Shown: one piece after another, positions 45,224 to 56,858 of the stretch
Position numbering within the stretch: position 1 is the stretch's first letter
How the letters are laid out: each line of letters starts with the position of its first letter
Assembly: GCA_037176845.1 (NCBI GenBank)
Contig: JAYKXP010000075.1
Location: 186,001 to 250,000 of the forward strand
DNA: 64,000 nucleotides
Direction of reading: 5' to 3'
From: Paramarasmius palmivorus
Taxonomy: Eukaryota > Basidiomycota > Agaricomycetes > Agaricales > Marasmiaceae
The notes under the pieces: model-generated
What the model saw: only the letters and a program-made list of their open reading frames with translations
Database searches by the model: none
What the model was told of the DNA's origin: nothing
Position numbers and translations under genes: made by a program

Positions 45224-45712
45224 TCAAAACCTCGGGTTAGCCATCTCCAGTCTCGACACTCGTGTTACCCTTGGATTATGAGTACCAGTGAGAAATTGCG
45301 ATGCTCTCCAAAAATATAGAACACCTTCAAATGCATCAGATATCATCGGACACCAACAAAGAACCTGCGTCTCTGATGATATTTGATGGTATCCGACGAG
45401 TTTGGCACGGGGGTCGCCTTGGAATATTTCCAATTCCACCTGTACATACTCATCAGATAGATTCAGAAAGGTGATATATTCCGCTACGTTGCACGCACCG
45501 ACCAGCGCCCAGCCAAGAATCAAGATTGACATCACCTTGGCAGCTTCCGAAATGTTCAAGTCCAAATTATACAAAGAAATCCGAGTCATCTTGAAATCAT
45601 CAGATGCCCACTGGCCTTCTCGGAAAAGATCAGAACCCGTTGGCTCATCGAGTAGAATTATATGGTTTCCCACAGGGCATGCATGTGAGTCCCTCGCACA
45701 TTGCACGTACAC
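45224..45712 (-). CDS. Uncharacterised open frame, 162 codons
   Basis: An ATG-started frame (MYVQCARDSHACPVGNHI) with plausible codon use. It may be a spliced gene: a GTGATG donor near 45534 and a CAG acceptor near 45440 would remove the hydrophobic middle and join SEAAK to VELEIFQGDPRAKLVGYHQ. I recognise no domain and see no paralogue in the window. It could be a gene fragment. Confidence 0.3.
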   Translation of the reverse strand: MYVQCARDSHACPVGNHIILLDEPTGSDLFREGQWASDDFKMTRISLYNLDLNISEAAKVMSILILGWALVGACNVAEYITFLNLSDEYVQVELEIFQGDPRAKLVGYHQISSETQVLCWCPMISDAFEGVLYFWRASQFLTGTHNPRVTRVSRLEMANPRF

Positions 45713-48240
45713 GCCGATTCGAAGGATCTTTTGGTTCGATTTTATGGTATATCCGTCCCGGGTTAAATTGTAATGGCGGCACTGGAGAGGCTGATTCTTG
45801 AACGGGTATTAATAATACCCTCGCTATGACGTGCGACTCTGAGCTTGTGTGATTCAGGCGTTGTCGTTTCGTGGTTTGGATTATACGTCGATTATACACG
45901 CGTTCATCCGAGTCTTTCATTTGGCTCATTGATTGAGTTCGGGCGCGGTCTTGCTTTAGATCGTTTTCATTTGTGTTATAGGCAAGGTAGGTTGGCGTGG
46001 AGATCCAAGATCTGTTGGTACCGGAAGGATGGGAATTTTGACCAGAGGTTGATTATTGTTGTCCTTCGTACTTGTCGAACAGCTTTGATCAAGTTATGTT
46101 AATAAATTATCTGTTTGATGTCACTGCAATGCGATACAATAGCATTCACGTCACAATTTACGATTCCTTGTTAAGGAGGCGTATAGTATCAAGATAATGA
46201 ATATCATCATCGGCTGCAAAAGCAAGAGAGAAATATCTTCGGGACGGATTCTGTTTCATGGCTGTCCTTTCCACGTTTGCGCACGGACCATGGACAGCCG
46301 TTTGTTATTTGTTTAAGCCTCATTTCACTCCTTTCCCCTCTACCTCCACGACCTGATCTTCAGCTTACGCAGTTGAGGGGAACAGATTGGTATCGGTGTC
46401 GGAAAACTAGCCCATCAGGATAGATACCTCAATAGTGTACTTGAAGGGTCAATTGGCTCCTAGTTACGTGTACATTTTCAACCCGACAATTAGATACCAC
46501 AGTCGCAGGGAAGTCCCTTCGGTCATCCTCCTACTCTTCGTCGATGTCAACTCCGGCCAATGTCAGGATGTCTACTTCATTGGCGTACGGTGCAGTGTAA
46601 CATCTGAATGATTTATACTCTCGAATATTGGGCTTGCACCGTAACTAGGCATACTCACGATCCTGTGGATCGTTGAATCCGCCTTTGTGACGCTCCTAAC
46701 ACCTTCGGCATCCCATTGTGCTGGTCTGAGTAGCTAGTTTCTTCCTTCATGATCGTTCTCCAGAACGAATGACAGAAGTAGGTGGGACCTTTGCTGCTAG
46801 ATGCGATAAGCTTGTCACCATTCAAGGGTTACCGGTTATCATTTGTGACTTGGCTTCTCCGTGAGTCATTTCCAACACGAACACCTTCCATAGGTTGATT
46901 TGCTTGGTATTAGTCTTGCTGTATATTGTGCACATCCGCGTCACTGGAAACTGGCGCGGGGATAAACTTTCGCGTGCAAGCGCTGAGTAGCGCTTTGCTT
47001 TGCACCCGCATACGAATATTGCTAGTCTGGTATGTCCAAGTCGAATCATGTTATTTAAATGTTCGAGAACATTGCATGGACTTAGTGATCTGCATTCAAC
47101 TATAAATGAATCGAATCTATGTGTTGCAATTGCAAAGCCCGTGCTTTCCGTCCCTTTTTGTATTGCGTCTGCGTCAACTTCACCACACGGCTGCGTATGA
47201 CCTGCCATGTACAATTATGCTCCTACGATATGGTATATTCGAGTAATCCGAAGAGAACGCTGCGAGGAGCTAAGCCGAAGCGAGCGACATGGTGGTAAAG
47301 AAGCAACAAACGAGTAAAGTACGTAACATAGGTGCCCTGGTACTAGCGCTAATACGGGCGCCTTACACTCCATGTCATTATTGTCATCCAAAGAAAATTA
47401 GCCGACAGCACCTTGCTTGACTTTAAAGGTCATGGGTTAATCGCGGGACGCCTAACAGCTATCGTTATCTCTGGATTGTGAGTCGAACAATATGTTCACA
47501 CTGAACGCATTGTCACTGAGGTACTGAAGGTTTGGATCCTGAAATATTAGATAGGGGATCTCGATTTTGCTACCACATAGCCTGATTCCTCAGGCTCCTT
47601 CGCACTGGTTCAGTGTGCTGTCATCTAAAATTATCTAGCCGTTGGCTTGATCAACTTGTGTTTAACACTTCGATGGTGTTACAATTACTCTAGCGACCGC
47701 TAAAAAACAGAAGGGAATGATAATGAATTGACAGCGGTTGAATCGGGAACCAGGATATACAATAATATGGGCTGCAAAGTCCATATCCCTCCTGGGTCAG
47801 TACTAATTAGGCTTATACTCTTGCTGTCCATTGGTATAAGTACCCATCGACGGGTTCCCATCATCACCGCCACCAACAGACTAGAGGAACTCTCGAGTAT
47901 TGATTCTAACCGCACTGCAAGATGCAATAGTCCTTGGTGCAGGAATAGATTACATCGCCCATACTAAGGGCTACTATTGTCAATTGATGCTTCAAGCCAC
48001 AGATTCATTCGTCTCAGCGATTTAATTCCGTCCCAAGTTATAGTTCTGGGAATTGACCGGAATGGTTTCTATGTCGGGTTGCCTTTTATCGTGTGTGAAC
48101 CCGCCATCTGTTTGCAGTGATGGAACCCGGGATATCCATCATACTATACGAGCGGTAATCAGTTGATTAACGAAGTCATCCTTGGGCACATTGACGATAT
48201 AAGGCGCGCCCTTTGCTTGCTTTTTCCCCAGCCTTGCGTC
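45713..48240. other. Gene-poor region with four-helix family debris
   Basis: At about 46650-46740 on the plus strand, LTILWIVESAFVTLLTP matches the third-helix exon of the four-helix genes but has no intact neighbours. 47578-48240 is the left flank of the 1.9-kb tandem duplication. Other frames (46822-47214, 47700-47967) have no coding support. Confidence 0.4.
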
Positions 48241-49081
48241 ATGGTTCCCGTTACGCTGGTTAGAGTCACCTTTCTATGTGAGCGATTTATTTCTTTGTTT
48301 GAAGGATATTTCTGATCCCTCAACGCAGTTCTCGCAATGATCTTTGGAATCGTTGTTGTCGCGCTGGACGCAGACATTCTTGCTAACGAACAAAGACATA
48401 TACCCGAAGTTGTCACTCTTGATTTCCAATCTCTTGGGATAGCCGCTGGGCTCCTTACTATTGTTATTCTTCTCCCACTGTAAGTCGATTGGCATATTCC
48501 CGCACTGTGAACCGATGCTAAATGCTGTCTAGTATACATCATGTATCCCGTAGTAAAGGTACTATCGTTAGTGGTAGTGAACTGATACTTCTTGGTGCGT
48601 AACCATTAGACATTTGGGTAATCTTGAGTTCATGGATTACCAGGAGCTCTCACTATCCTTTGGGCTGTTGAGTCTGCTTTGATCACCCTACGGGCCTCTC
48701 CAATCGGATTTCAGTGCAGTGCCGCTTTGCGAAGTCCGTTTCCATCCTCTGTATCTTTGATGCATCCGGATCTAACCAAAAGCAGACATTGGTAGCCTCC
48801 TATCTTCGTCATGCCCAAAGCTTGCTGTCATGCAAGCATCATCGTTCTTGATTTGCATTATATGTGGGTAGCTTTCCATTTGAGCACCTTCACAGACTTA
48901 GTTCCTTTGCCCAGTTTTGCTTTATCTTGCTTCTATTTTCGTTCGAGGGAAAGCAAGCCATCACGACAATAGTCACTCTCGTCCCAAGTTTCCTGCTGAA
49001 ACAAACCAGAGTCGAGTTTGAGCTACTCCATATGGCCCGTGAGCTCAGGTCAGTTGTCTCGCATATACTACTTAGTTCTTA
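48241..49081 (+). CDS. Four-helix (MARVEL-like) membrane protein C
   Basis: Exons 48241-48277, 48329-48479, 48533-48594 and 48644 onward, with the same phases and a 37-nt first exon as in the 50.1- and 58.7-kb members. It opens MVPVTLVRVTF; helix 1 is LAMIFGIVVVALDADILA, helix 2 FQSLGIAAGLLTIVILLPL, then GSELILLGALTILWAVESA and a Cys-containing loop. The last part is less clear; the final open exon includes FCFILLLFSFEGKQA and ends at 49081. Function unknown; helix pattern resembles MARVEL proteins. Confidence 0.6.
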
Positions 49082-50140
49082 GCAGTACGATGCGTTTGGG
49101 ATAGTCTGCGAATACTCTATATGTTGGTTACACGACTATACCACGTCTCTTATTGTATCCTTTTCCCCAAGCTACCCAGCACAGCGGAGGTGTGGTTATG
49201 CACGAGTACAGTCCCCGACGGCTCGTGAAAGACCGTCGATTGAATTTCCGTACGGTTGATCGCATGGCCCAAGGCCACACGAAGAACGATGATAGATGTT
49301 GTGATGCTCTATATGAACTATGAATATACCTCTTCGATTTCATTAATCGGACACTCATTGCAATGCACGGCCAAGAAACCACACTACACAATGTTGAACG
49401 ATGTATCAAAACATAGCCAGATTCAATGCTGTTGTATCAACTACCAAAGCATGTTGATTTGTAAGGCGGATATCAACGAGAGTGTGAAGCAGTTGGATTT
49501 CTTAACCTCCAGACCCTTCACGGAAGTTGGTGTGGGGATAAACATTCTCGTGCAAATTCTGCTAGCACAGGACAAACTGGATCTTGATCTCGCGCATAGC
49601 CTATAATCCTCAAGCTCATTGGCACTGGCCCAGTGTGCTCATCTGAAACCATCTGGTGGCTTGATCAACTTGTGTTTAACAGTTCCGCGCTATTACAACC
49701 ACTCTGGCGACCACTACGAAGTAAAGGGGAATGACAAGGAGTTGTCGATTCTCCTAAAGCGGTTGGATTGGGATACAAACATATAAATGTTCCAAGGTCC
49801 ATATTTCCTGTGGCTCAGTGCTAACTTGAAGTAGGCTTGTACTCTTGATGTTCAGCAATATAAGTACTCGTCGACGGGTCGCCATCACCACTACCGACAA
49901 AGTATCAAGTATTTATTTTGATCATACTGCAAGCGCAAACTCTGTTAAGACAACTGGGCGCAGAAATCCTTTTCCCTCCATCGCATGGGAACCCATCATC
50001 CCGCTCAAAGTGATGGATCCCGAGATATCGAAATACATACTAAACGAGCGGTGATTAGCATCAAAGTCGTCTGTCAAGACGATATAAGGTGATACTGTAT
50101 ATGGTGGTCACTTTGCTTACCTTTTCCTCGTCCTTCTGTT

Positions 50141-50959
50141 ATGACTCCTATTACCCTGGTCAAATTTATCATTCTTTGTGAGTAGAACGTCTCTTTTCCC
50201 CGACGCATGATTTGATCTTTCGATACAGCTCTCGCAATGATCTGGGGGTTCGTTGTCGTTGCGCTGGACGCCGATGTCCTTGCAACCGAACAGGAATATG
50301 TGCTCGACACAGTCACACTTGATTTCCAGTCCCTTGGGATAGCAACTGGACTCTTCACCATTGTTATTCTTCTTCCACTGTAAGCTGATCGACATATTCC
50401 TGGACCCCATGCTGAATGACATTTAGTTCGCATCATATCGTATCCCGTGGTAATAGTACTATTGTTAGCGGTAGCGAGCTGATACTTCTTGGTACGTAAA
50501 CGATACAGTGATCTGGTAATCTCAAGCTCATGAGTCCACACCAGGAGCTCTCACTATTCTTTGGGCTGTTGAATCTGCTTTGATTACCCTTCGTGCATCT
50601 CCAATCGGATTCCGGTGCGATGCCGCTTTAAGAAGTCTGTCATTGGTATCTTCAATATGTGCAGACCTAACAGAAAGCAGACTTTGGCCGCAGCCTCCTT
50701 CCTTCAACGTGTTCAAAGCTTGCTGTCATGCAAGCACTATCGTTTCTGACGTGGATTATACGTAGGTGACTCTCTGTTTGAACACCTTCGCAGACTTAGT
50801 TTCTTCACCCAGTTTTTCTTTATCTCGTGTTTATTTTCGTTCAAAGGAGAGCTAGCCGGCACGATAATAGGCAATTTCATTCCAAGCTTCCTGCTGAAAC
50901 GAACTACGTTCGATTTTGAGATATTATACCGGATCAGCTGTTCTGCATACCATACTTGA
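50141..50959 (+). CDS. Four-helix (MARVEL-like) membrane protein D
   Basis: Tandem copy of the gene at 48.2 kb. Exons 50141-50177, 50229-50379, 50427 to about 50490, 50545-50638, and 50681 onward. It opens MTPITLVKFIIL; helix 1 LAMIWGFVVVALDADVLA, helix 2 FQSLGIATGLFTIVILLPL, then GSELILLGALTILWAVESA and the FKACCHAS loop. The last helix may be FFISCLFSFKGELAG with stop near 50959, but the junction before it is uncertain, so the 3' end could be degraded. Confidence 0.58.
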
Positions 50960-51464
50960 TACTTGATTGTGCTAGGACGAGATACTCTACAAATACTCTA
51001 TGCATTAGGTACATGATTATACTAGTTACCTAGCTGTATTCTTTGTCCAAGGCCGCCCAACACAGCGGAGTTATGTGTCTCACGAAATGCTATCAATTCA
51101 ATTTCCGTGCGGTCGATCGCATAACCTAACGCGACACGAAGGACGATGATCGATGTTGCGATTCCCTATATAAGTTATGAATCTACCTCTATGATTTCAT
51201 TGATCGGAAACTCACTGCAATGCACGGCCAAGCGCTCCAAAGAAACCACACTACAGAATGTTGAACGACGTATTCATTTCTCGTCATAGCCTTCTTCCTG
51301 CGAAAAATATCGCCTTGTACAGTGGCAAGCGTAATGATGAATGCCGAATATATCATGCCTGATTCTAGCCTGTCATTTTGTACAATGAATTGAACCCGAT
51401 TACGGGGAAACAAGTTGCATACGTCGCAGCGATTATGATCTTGTTCCTGTTGCGAACCGTTGAC

Positions 51465-52390
51465 CTAGTAAATCGTGCTACCTCTCGACCTATAGAGAAG
51501 ATCCGGAATGCTGTATATGCCGTACGGATTGAGAAAGAAGCAGATCCAATGGAAAATGACAGAACCTATGAGAGTTGATAAAAGTACGTTGTTCAGTGCG
51601 ACAGCACCGGCTATTATAGCAGTTATGATTTCAGCCATGTCACGGTTTCTACCACACACGACAACAAATGCTGCAACTAGACGAGGAGTCGACACGCGAA
51701 GAAAGAAGCGAATGAATGGGAACATACTGTGCAGACCGATATCCAAGATCAATGGTACAGATATAATCTGCCATCGTCTTCCCCAAATCGAATAACAACG
51801 TAACAGCTATGAACTTGTAAGAGTCCATGATGCTGAGGGTTTGACAAATTACCAGAATAGCATCGGTCACCAAACTAGATGCACATGTTGAGGAATTTCA
51901 ATGACAGAGAGACGAGTAAAACGCACCTAGACCCGATGACAGTTCCGTTCATCGCAAGTGCAATCAAAACATAACCGGATTCAATGCTGTTATACCAACT
52001 ACCAAAGCATGCCAATCTGTAGGTCAGATTTCAATGAGAGTGTGACGCAGTTGGATTTCTTAACATCCAGACCCTTCACAGAGCTTAAAAACATCAAGAA
52101 TATTCTCCATTGCGAGAAACACCGACGCCAGTAGAAAGATCAGAGAGTTGGCAATGAGATGATACCGATATGATGCACCCTTCCGCCTGAGTAGGATGTA
52201 TGTGCAGACGCAAAATACTACCCCATGTACACCTTCATCAAATCAGACTTGCGAGCATCTAGAGCCCAAGTAACTTGCCATAGACCAAAAAGTTCCACTG
52301 AGACAGTCAGACGTCGGGAGGACCAGACATTAAAACGTGACTTACTGCAGTGAGCGCCATGTACCACAGTTGACTGCTAATATCGGCCAT
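51465..52390 (-). CDS. Multi-helix membrane protein, possibly degraded
   Basis: The ATG at 52390 starts MADISSQLWYMALTA and a donor; following exons read WNFLVYG, then GVVFCVCTYILLRRKG, ANSLIFLLASVFLAMENIL, ACFGSWYNSIESGYVLIALAM and SLVTDAILVICQTLSIMDSYK, a series of hydrophobic helices resembling the seven-helix proteins common in mushrooms. One intron would use a GC donor (GCAAGT at 52278-52273). The last exon region (FIRFFLRVSTPRLVAAFVVV and after) is unclear, so the gene may be incomplete. Part of its sequence is shared with the first unit of the tandem duplication, where no intact frame exists. Confidence 0.45.
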
Positions 52391-52654
52391 CTTGGAGTAT
52401 GCGTGAGAAAGAACATGTAGAATCGATGGTACATTTAAGTAGTATTTGACAGAAATGCTCTATGTTCCTGTGCTGCTCTAGAATCACCTCAGGTGAGGCA
52501 GAAGGCCCCACTCATCGATTATTTCAGCGAGCCATTGGATCATGCGGCTACATAGGATTGCAGCTTCGTTCATAGAGATACCGCGAAGCTATGGGAATAA
52601 TAGTATGTAAATCACTGCATGTGAACACAAGTCAGTTTAGAGAAGGAGAATTGT

Positions 52655-52951
52655 TCAGGAGACTTGGAGACGCAGCAAGCCTAGCCCTGAAGGCCCTTCC
52701 GAGAGGTGTACTGCTGCCAAAAAAGAAAGAAGAACAGCCCAAAGTAACACTGTGGATGTAGACGTCAGCTCGAATGAGGCAAGCAAAGATAAAAATACCT
52801 CATATATGTCAGTGCATGCCAAGAACAGGTTGCACGTTTCATACATTTTACCGCTTAGATCGGTCTTGGAAGAGCGTAACAGGTCCATCTTTGATATGAG
52901 GAACTCAGATTCCCATAGGACATAATTGTATAATAGTGTATACAAAGTCAT
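52655..52951 (-). CDS. Small open frame with hydrophobic C-terminus, doubtful
   Basis: ATG at 52951, 98 codons, ending TVLLWAVLLSFLAAVHLSEG and LLRLQVS. A consistent 49-nt GT-AG intron is possible inside. Its start overlaps the stop of the next gene upstream on the same strand. No homologue recognised; it may be the tail of a lost membrane-protein gene. Confidence 0.25.
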   Translation of the reverse strand: MTLYTLLYNYVLWESEFLISKMDLLRSSKTDLSGKMYETCNLFLACTDIYEVFLSLLASFELTSTSTVLLWAVLLSFLAAVHLSEGPSGLGLLRLQVS

Positions 52952-54580
52952 CAGGCAACTTCAGCAGCACGGCGAATGTTTCTCCGCTCGCGTGGTGACT
53001 TCCCGTAACGTATCGGAACGCCTTCTGTACATTGGAATAAGTGTCGCCTATAAGCACGGAATGGAGTGATGTACACACGCTTGGCAAGCACCCATGTTTC
53101 CTGTTCAAGCTTCGCAATCCGGTAACACTTCTCCAATCCATCAAGTAATTCGTGATGTTTTCCTTCTGCTGCGTACATGCCCGATACCGCACTTCGTTGT
53201 GCTTTTGGACATGCCTGTGAAAGGACTGTGGCAGTACGGCGAAGTTCACTTTCCGGGCGATTATCGCCTGGATTCTCGATCCAGAATTGCACAAATGCTT
53301 CCAGAAATCCGTTCCTTTGCATTGGGTTCGATGTCACAATCTGAACGCGTGAAGTAAGCTGAACAAGCTATGCCCAATGTAAGATAATAGCCACTTACTC
53401 CTGAGAAATCACTATCCACGATATTCCTTCCATGCGCCGTTCGGATTCTCCCTAAAGACCTCATGAGAGCGAGATAATGTAACGCGTAATGTTGAGGTGT
53501 GATATCATTGGCATAAGACCAGAGTACTGCCACCCATTGTTGCAAGGTACTCTCAAAGGTCCAGGTCGTGATCAGCCGAGATTTCGGCGCTGCAAACCAA
53601 CTATGGCCCAGGTCAGATACTAATCCGTCTGGATTTGAGATGATAAAGTGGGTGGAGTCTCCCAAACGTTCGGCCATCCACGCTGTTTGGCAAGAGATGA
53701 CCGCAACACCGGAAAAGATGCGTACGGAAACAATGAAATTTGGATGGTCAAGCTGAAATTTAGCGAATCGCGTTATGAAGTCGACTTGGTCTGGCAAACG
53801 ATCTAGCGCTGGAGCCTCCGGAGCATGTATGTTGGCCCGGGGATGGGAATCGACGAGAGTAAGGTTTTCTGTTGTCTCGGATCCATACCAGCTTGAAACA
53901 TCTGTATCACAATCGCTACTACCGTCGCCATCCAAAACTAAGTTCGTTGGATCGACCCCAGGCCCGCTCGCAAGCCAAAGAGAACGATCTCCAGTAGATG
54001 GTGAATCCAACGCTCCAGGAGAAATTGCTTTGTTGAGGGATCCTGCCTCCACTGTTCTCCGACTGTAGTATGAGCTCGAATGAGGTCGCCGGTTACAATT
54101 GCGACGCGAATACGATTCCTCTGTGAAGTGTCTTTTCCTGGATACCTCCGTGAGTAGTTGAATGTTTTAGTTCCTTGGTTGGGCGTACCGCGAATACGAG
54201 AGTGATTGTAGCGAGGAGTCAGACCACGATTGTGTAGAGTTAGGTGAATAGGACCGTTTTCGTTTCTTTCGTTGGCGTTCTTCCCTGCCTAAGGCAATAA
54301 CGTGAATTGACGATGAGATGTCACTTAGCAGGAAAGAGGTCTCACCCGATGAATCATAACAGCTGTATCCCCTCGACGTCCTGCTATGCCTCCTCTTCCC
54401 ACTTCTGTTAGCTGATATTGAGGATTTTGGGTCTTGATGACGTGTTTGAGCAGCGGCTGGTGCTATTCGGTCGTCAGAATCAGCCCAAAATGCATCCCAA
54501 GCACGTCTCTGTCGTAATGAATGTCAATTTCAGATAATCTTGCAATGACTAGAAGTAGGACACACCAGACGATGCAGCAT
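52951..54580 (-). CDS. Hypothetical protein with Arg/Ser-rich N-terminus
   Basis: I do not recognise the family. The ATG at 54580 gives MLHRL, then an intron, then RRAWDAFWADSDDRIAP; further exons give SGKRRHSRTSRGYSCYDSS, REERQRKKRKRSYSPNSTQS and KRHFTEESYSRRNCNRRPHS, an Arg/Ser-rich part likely to be nuclear. The main exon follows through AISPGALDSPSTGDRSLWL. The body has FAKFQLDHPNFIVSVRIF, WTFESTLQQWVAVLWSYAND and HYALHYLALMRSLGRIRTAHG; after a short intron (GTAAGTGG to TTCAG near 53400-53345) the last exon reads NGFLEAFVQFWIENPG and LDGLEKCYRIAKLEQETW, stop at 52953-52951. All junctions keep frame. Helical C-terminus; no enzyme motif seen. Confidence 0.65.
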
Positions 54581-55718
54581 GGGAAGGTGGAAGAAAAAAA
54601 TAATATTCGCATGGTGACTCATTCAACGTTAACGCCGAGAATTTCCGATGGTCGATCGGCTCGTATCCCGATGGGCGCTTAGAGTACATAAATTACTTAG
54701 CCTTGGGTGCATCTTATTCATAGATGCTATGATGGGCTCCAGCTGCGGATCCGTAAGTTGGACCTCAATCTCTGTCCTCATGTCTTGTTGATCATTATAC
54801 TGAGGTCAAAGGCGAATTGAATCTCTTTGGTTCGTCTCCAATTCCGAATTCCGACACTAATCTAGAGTATATTTACAGGAGGACTAGCGAAGTATCTTAC
54901 GAATATCGGGGGTCTAAAGTCAGCGAGCATCTTGGTACCCGTGAGGAAATGGCTACCACCACGGCCCACTTACAGTACATCAGCACGTTGATAAGTAACA
55001 TTCATTCCATGGAAACCATGATTCTGTACATCATATTTCCATATACTATTCTTGTTTTTTCTCTTAATGGAGTCACTAACGAAACAAATGTAATTCCCCA
55101 AGGCTCTTCCACAGTACTGCTCGCGCTATACTTCTTTCCAGGTTGTTGAGTGCTGCAGGGTCGAGTTTACTCCCGATGATGACGGATAACCAAGAACGCG
55201 ATTACCGAACAACAATATCACTGCCTGTTGATATGACTGATGATGTGATGAGTTGCTCTCGCAGATGCTGAACGCAACCTGTCAACATCGGCTCAGTGAT
55301 CGAGTGGAAACGCTCGGAGAAAGTTAGAACAGGAAAACTAACACTGAAATGTGTGCTCGTGGTTAAGCGATACTACATCTCGACAAGAAGCCCTGGGGTT
55401 CTACTCGCTAAATAAATATTTACACTGAAATACTAAGTAGCATGAAGAACTCACCTCGTCGCATCAAGCATCATGGGTAACAATGGGCGTAGCAAATTAT
55501 ACATTGACCTCCATTTAATCTATGCGCACTCATGGGATGTGTAGATGCGCAGTCTGCCGTTGTGAATTTCATTCCATTTGTCTGAGCCGACGTCTCATTC
55601 CGACGGAAGAATTTATCCTCCCGTTCATCACGATGGTTGTCACTGGTTTGGGAGCGCGGGATAAATGTAGCGTTCGCTTTCAGAGGCGCCCCACCTTCGT
55701 CCTTCAAAACTTCACGTC
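54581..55718. other. Intergenic
   Basis: No gene is supported. The plus-strand frame 54817-55149 begins at TTG and has no recognisable features; 55522-55722 overlaps the start of the next gene in another frame. Confidence 0.45.
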
Positions 55719-56858
55719 ATGAACTGGGTTCCTTGGTGCGTTATGTATGCCAAAATTTCACGATTAGAGCCTGATATTCAATCATGCCAGGATATTAGTG
55801 TATCTTTTGCATTACAGTGTTGTGAATGCAATACCCTGGCAAGGCCAAGGCCGGAAAGACAACAAAACGTTTCACAGACCACCAAATTGTGGTAACAATT
55901 GCGATCGCAGACCTGCAAATGGAAATCAGGATCATCGGCCTGAAGAGAACGCGCCGACCGTCCCGGTTGCGAGTCCCCCTCCAAAACCAACGGATGTGGA
56001 GCGGCCGACATCTACACAAGGGTAAGCAACCCATTTTCATGACATCCAGCGTCTCTGAAACAATTCTATGTAATTGATAGCAATTCTGAAGCACAAAGTA
56101 CGAACACAAATCCGCCAACATCCACACAGTCATCATCTCCCGAGTCGACCTTGGGCTCATCGCTTTCTGGTTTTACAAACATGGCATCGACCAATGGACA
56201 GAATATCGAAAGTACTCTTATTGCCACAAGTACACGACCCGTAACCACTCGAGCAGTACCGTGTAAGTAGAGTAAGGTCATGATATTCACAGACAACACT
56301 CGATAACCCACCGTCACGCCTCCAGCTATACCCACAAACAGTCCAAGCCCATCTGAGACGCCAACAGGATCTAGCTCACGTTCCGGTCCAAGCAAATCTA
56401 CAATTATGATCGTCGCCACCATTCTGGGTGTCCTCGCCTTAATCACATTCTTCACCGTCATAACACTCTTTCTTCGGCGTCGCAGATACATTAATCAGAA
56501 CCGGACTTCCATCTCGACATCACGATCTAGATTTTTCAATCGAGACCGCATGACCAAGGCACCGTCATTCCGAGCGCGTAAATCCGCGGTACCAACATCG
56601 ATATCGAGAACGAGTATGTCTACGTCCACATGGGCACCATCATGGACAGCAGCTAGCATATCCGCCCCAAGAACCGAGAGGTTGTCGAATATTGATGCAC
56701 AAATACAAGAGCTCCAAGCAGAGTTAATGCGCCTTCCTCGTGCACATATCTCACCCGAAGAAATCGAACATCGCGAGAAGATTGGGAGGTTACAGGCGTG
56801 GAGAGATGGAGAATGGGCATCGCAGAAGACGGACGAAAAGAGATGGGGACTTTCGTAG
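55719..56858 (+). CDS. Ser/Thr-rich single-pass membrane protein
   Basis: Exons 55719-55735, 55818-56021, 56081-56262 and 56326-56858 join in frame. The N-terminal part is hydrophilic (RKDNKTFHRPPNCGNNCDRR) and Pro/Ser/Thr-rich (SPPPKPTDVERPTSTQG, then a long Ser/Thr stretch), as in O-glycosylated wall-sensor-like proteins. A single helix TIMIVATILGVLALITFFTV is followed by LFLRRRRY and a basic cytoplasmic tail; the C-terminus has a short coiled-coil-like IDAQIQELQAELMRLP. No clear signal peptide was found with the ATG at 55719, so the true first exon may be elsewhere. No named family is assigned. Confidence 0.6.

Larger units (their letters stand above)
47520..52100. repeat. 1.9-kb tandem duplication carrying four-helix genes
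   Basis: Direct repeats offset by about 1.9 kb: the flank GGCTTGATCAACTTGTGTTTAAC near 47654 and 49661, the genes starting at 48241 and 50141, and the right flank at 49250-49540 and 51110-52080 (GCAATGCACGGCCAAG, CAATGCTGTTRTA, TTGGATTTCTTAAC). In the second unit the right flank is split by about 680 extra bases (51290-51970) that carry a minus-strand membrane-protein coding segment; the first unit probably lost it. Confidence 0.75.

Noticed and set aside
54817..55149. 110-codon plus-strand frame with a hydrophobic stretch
   Set aside because: It begins at TTG, has no splice or domain support and no paralogue.
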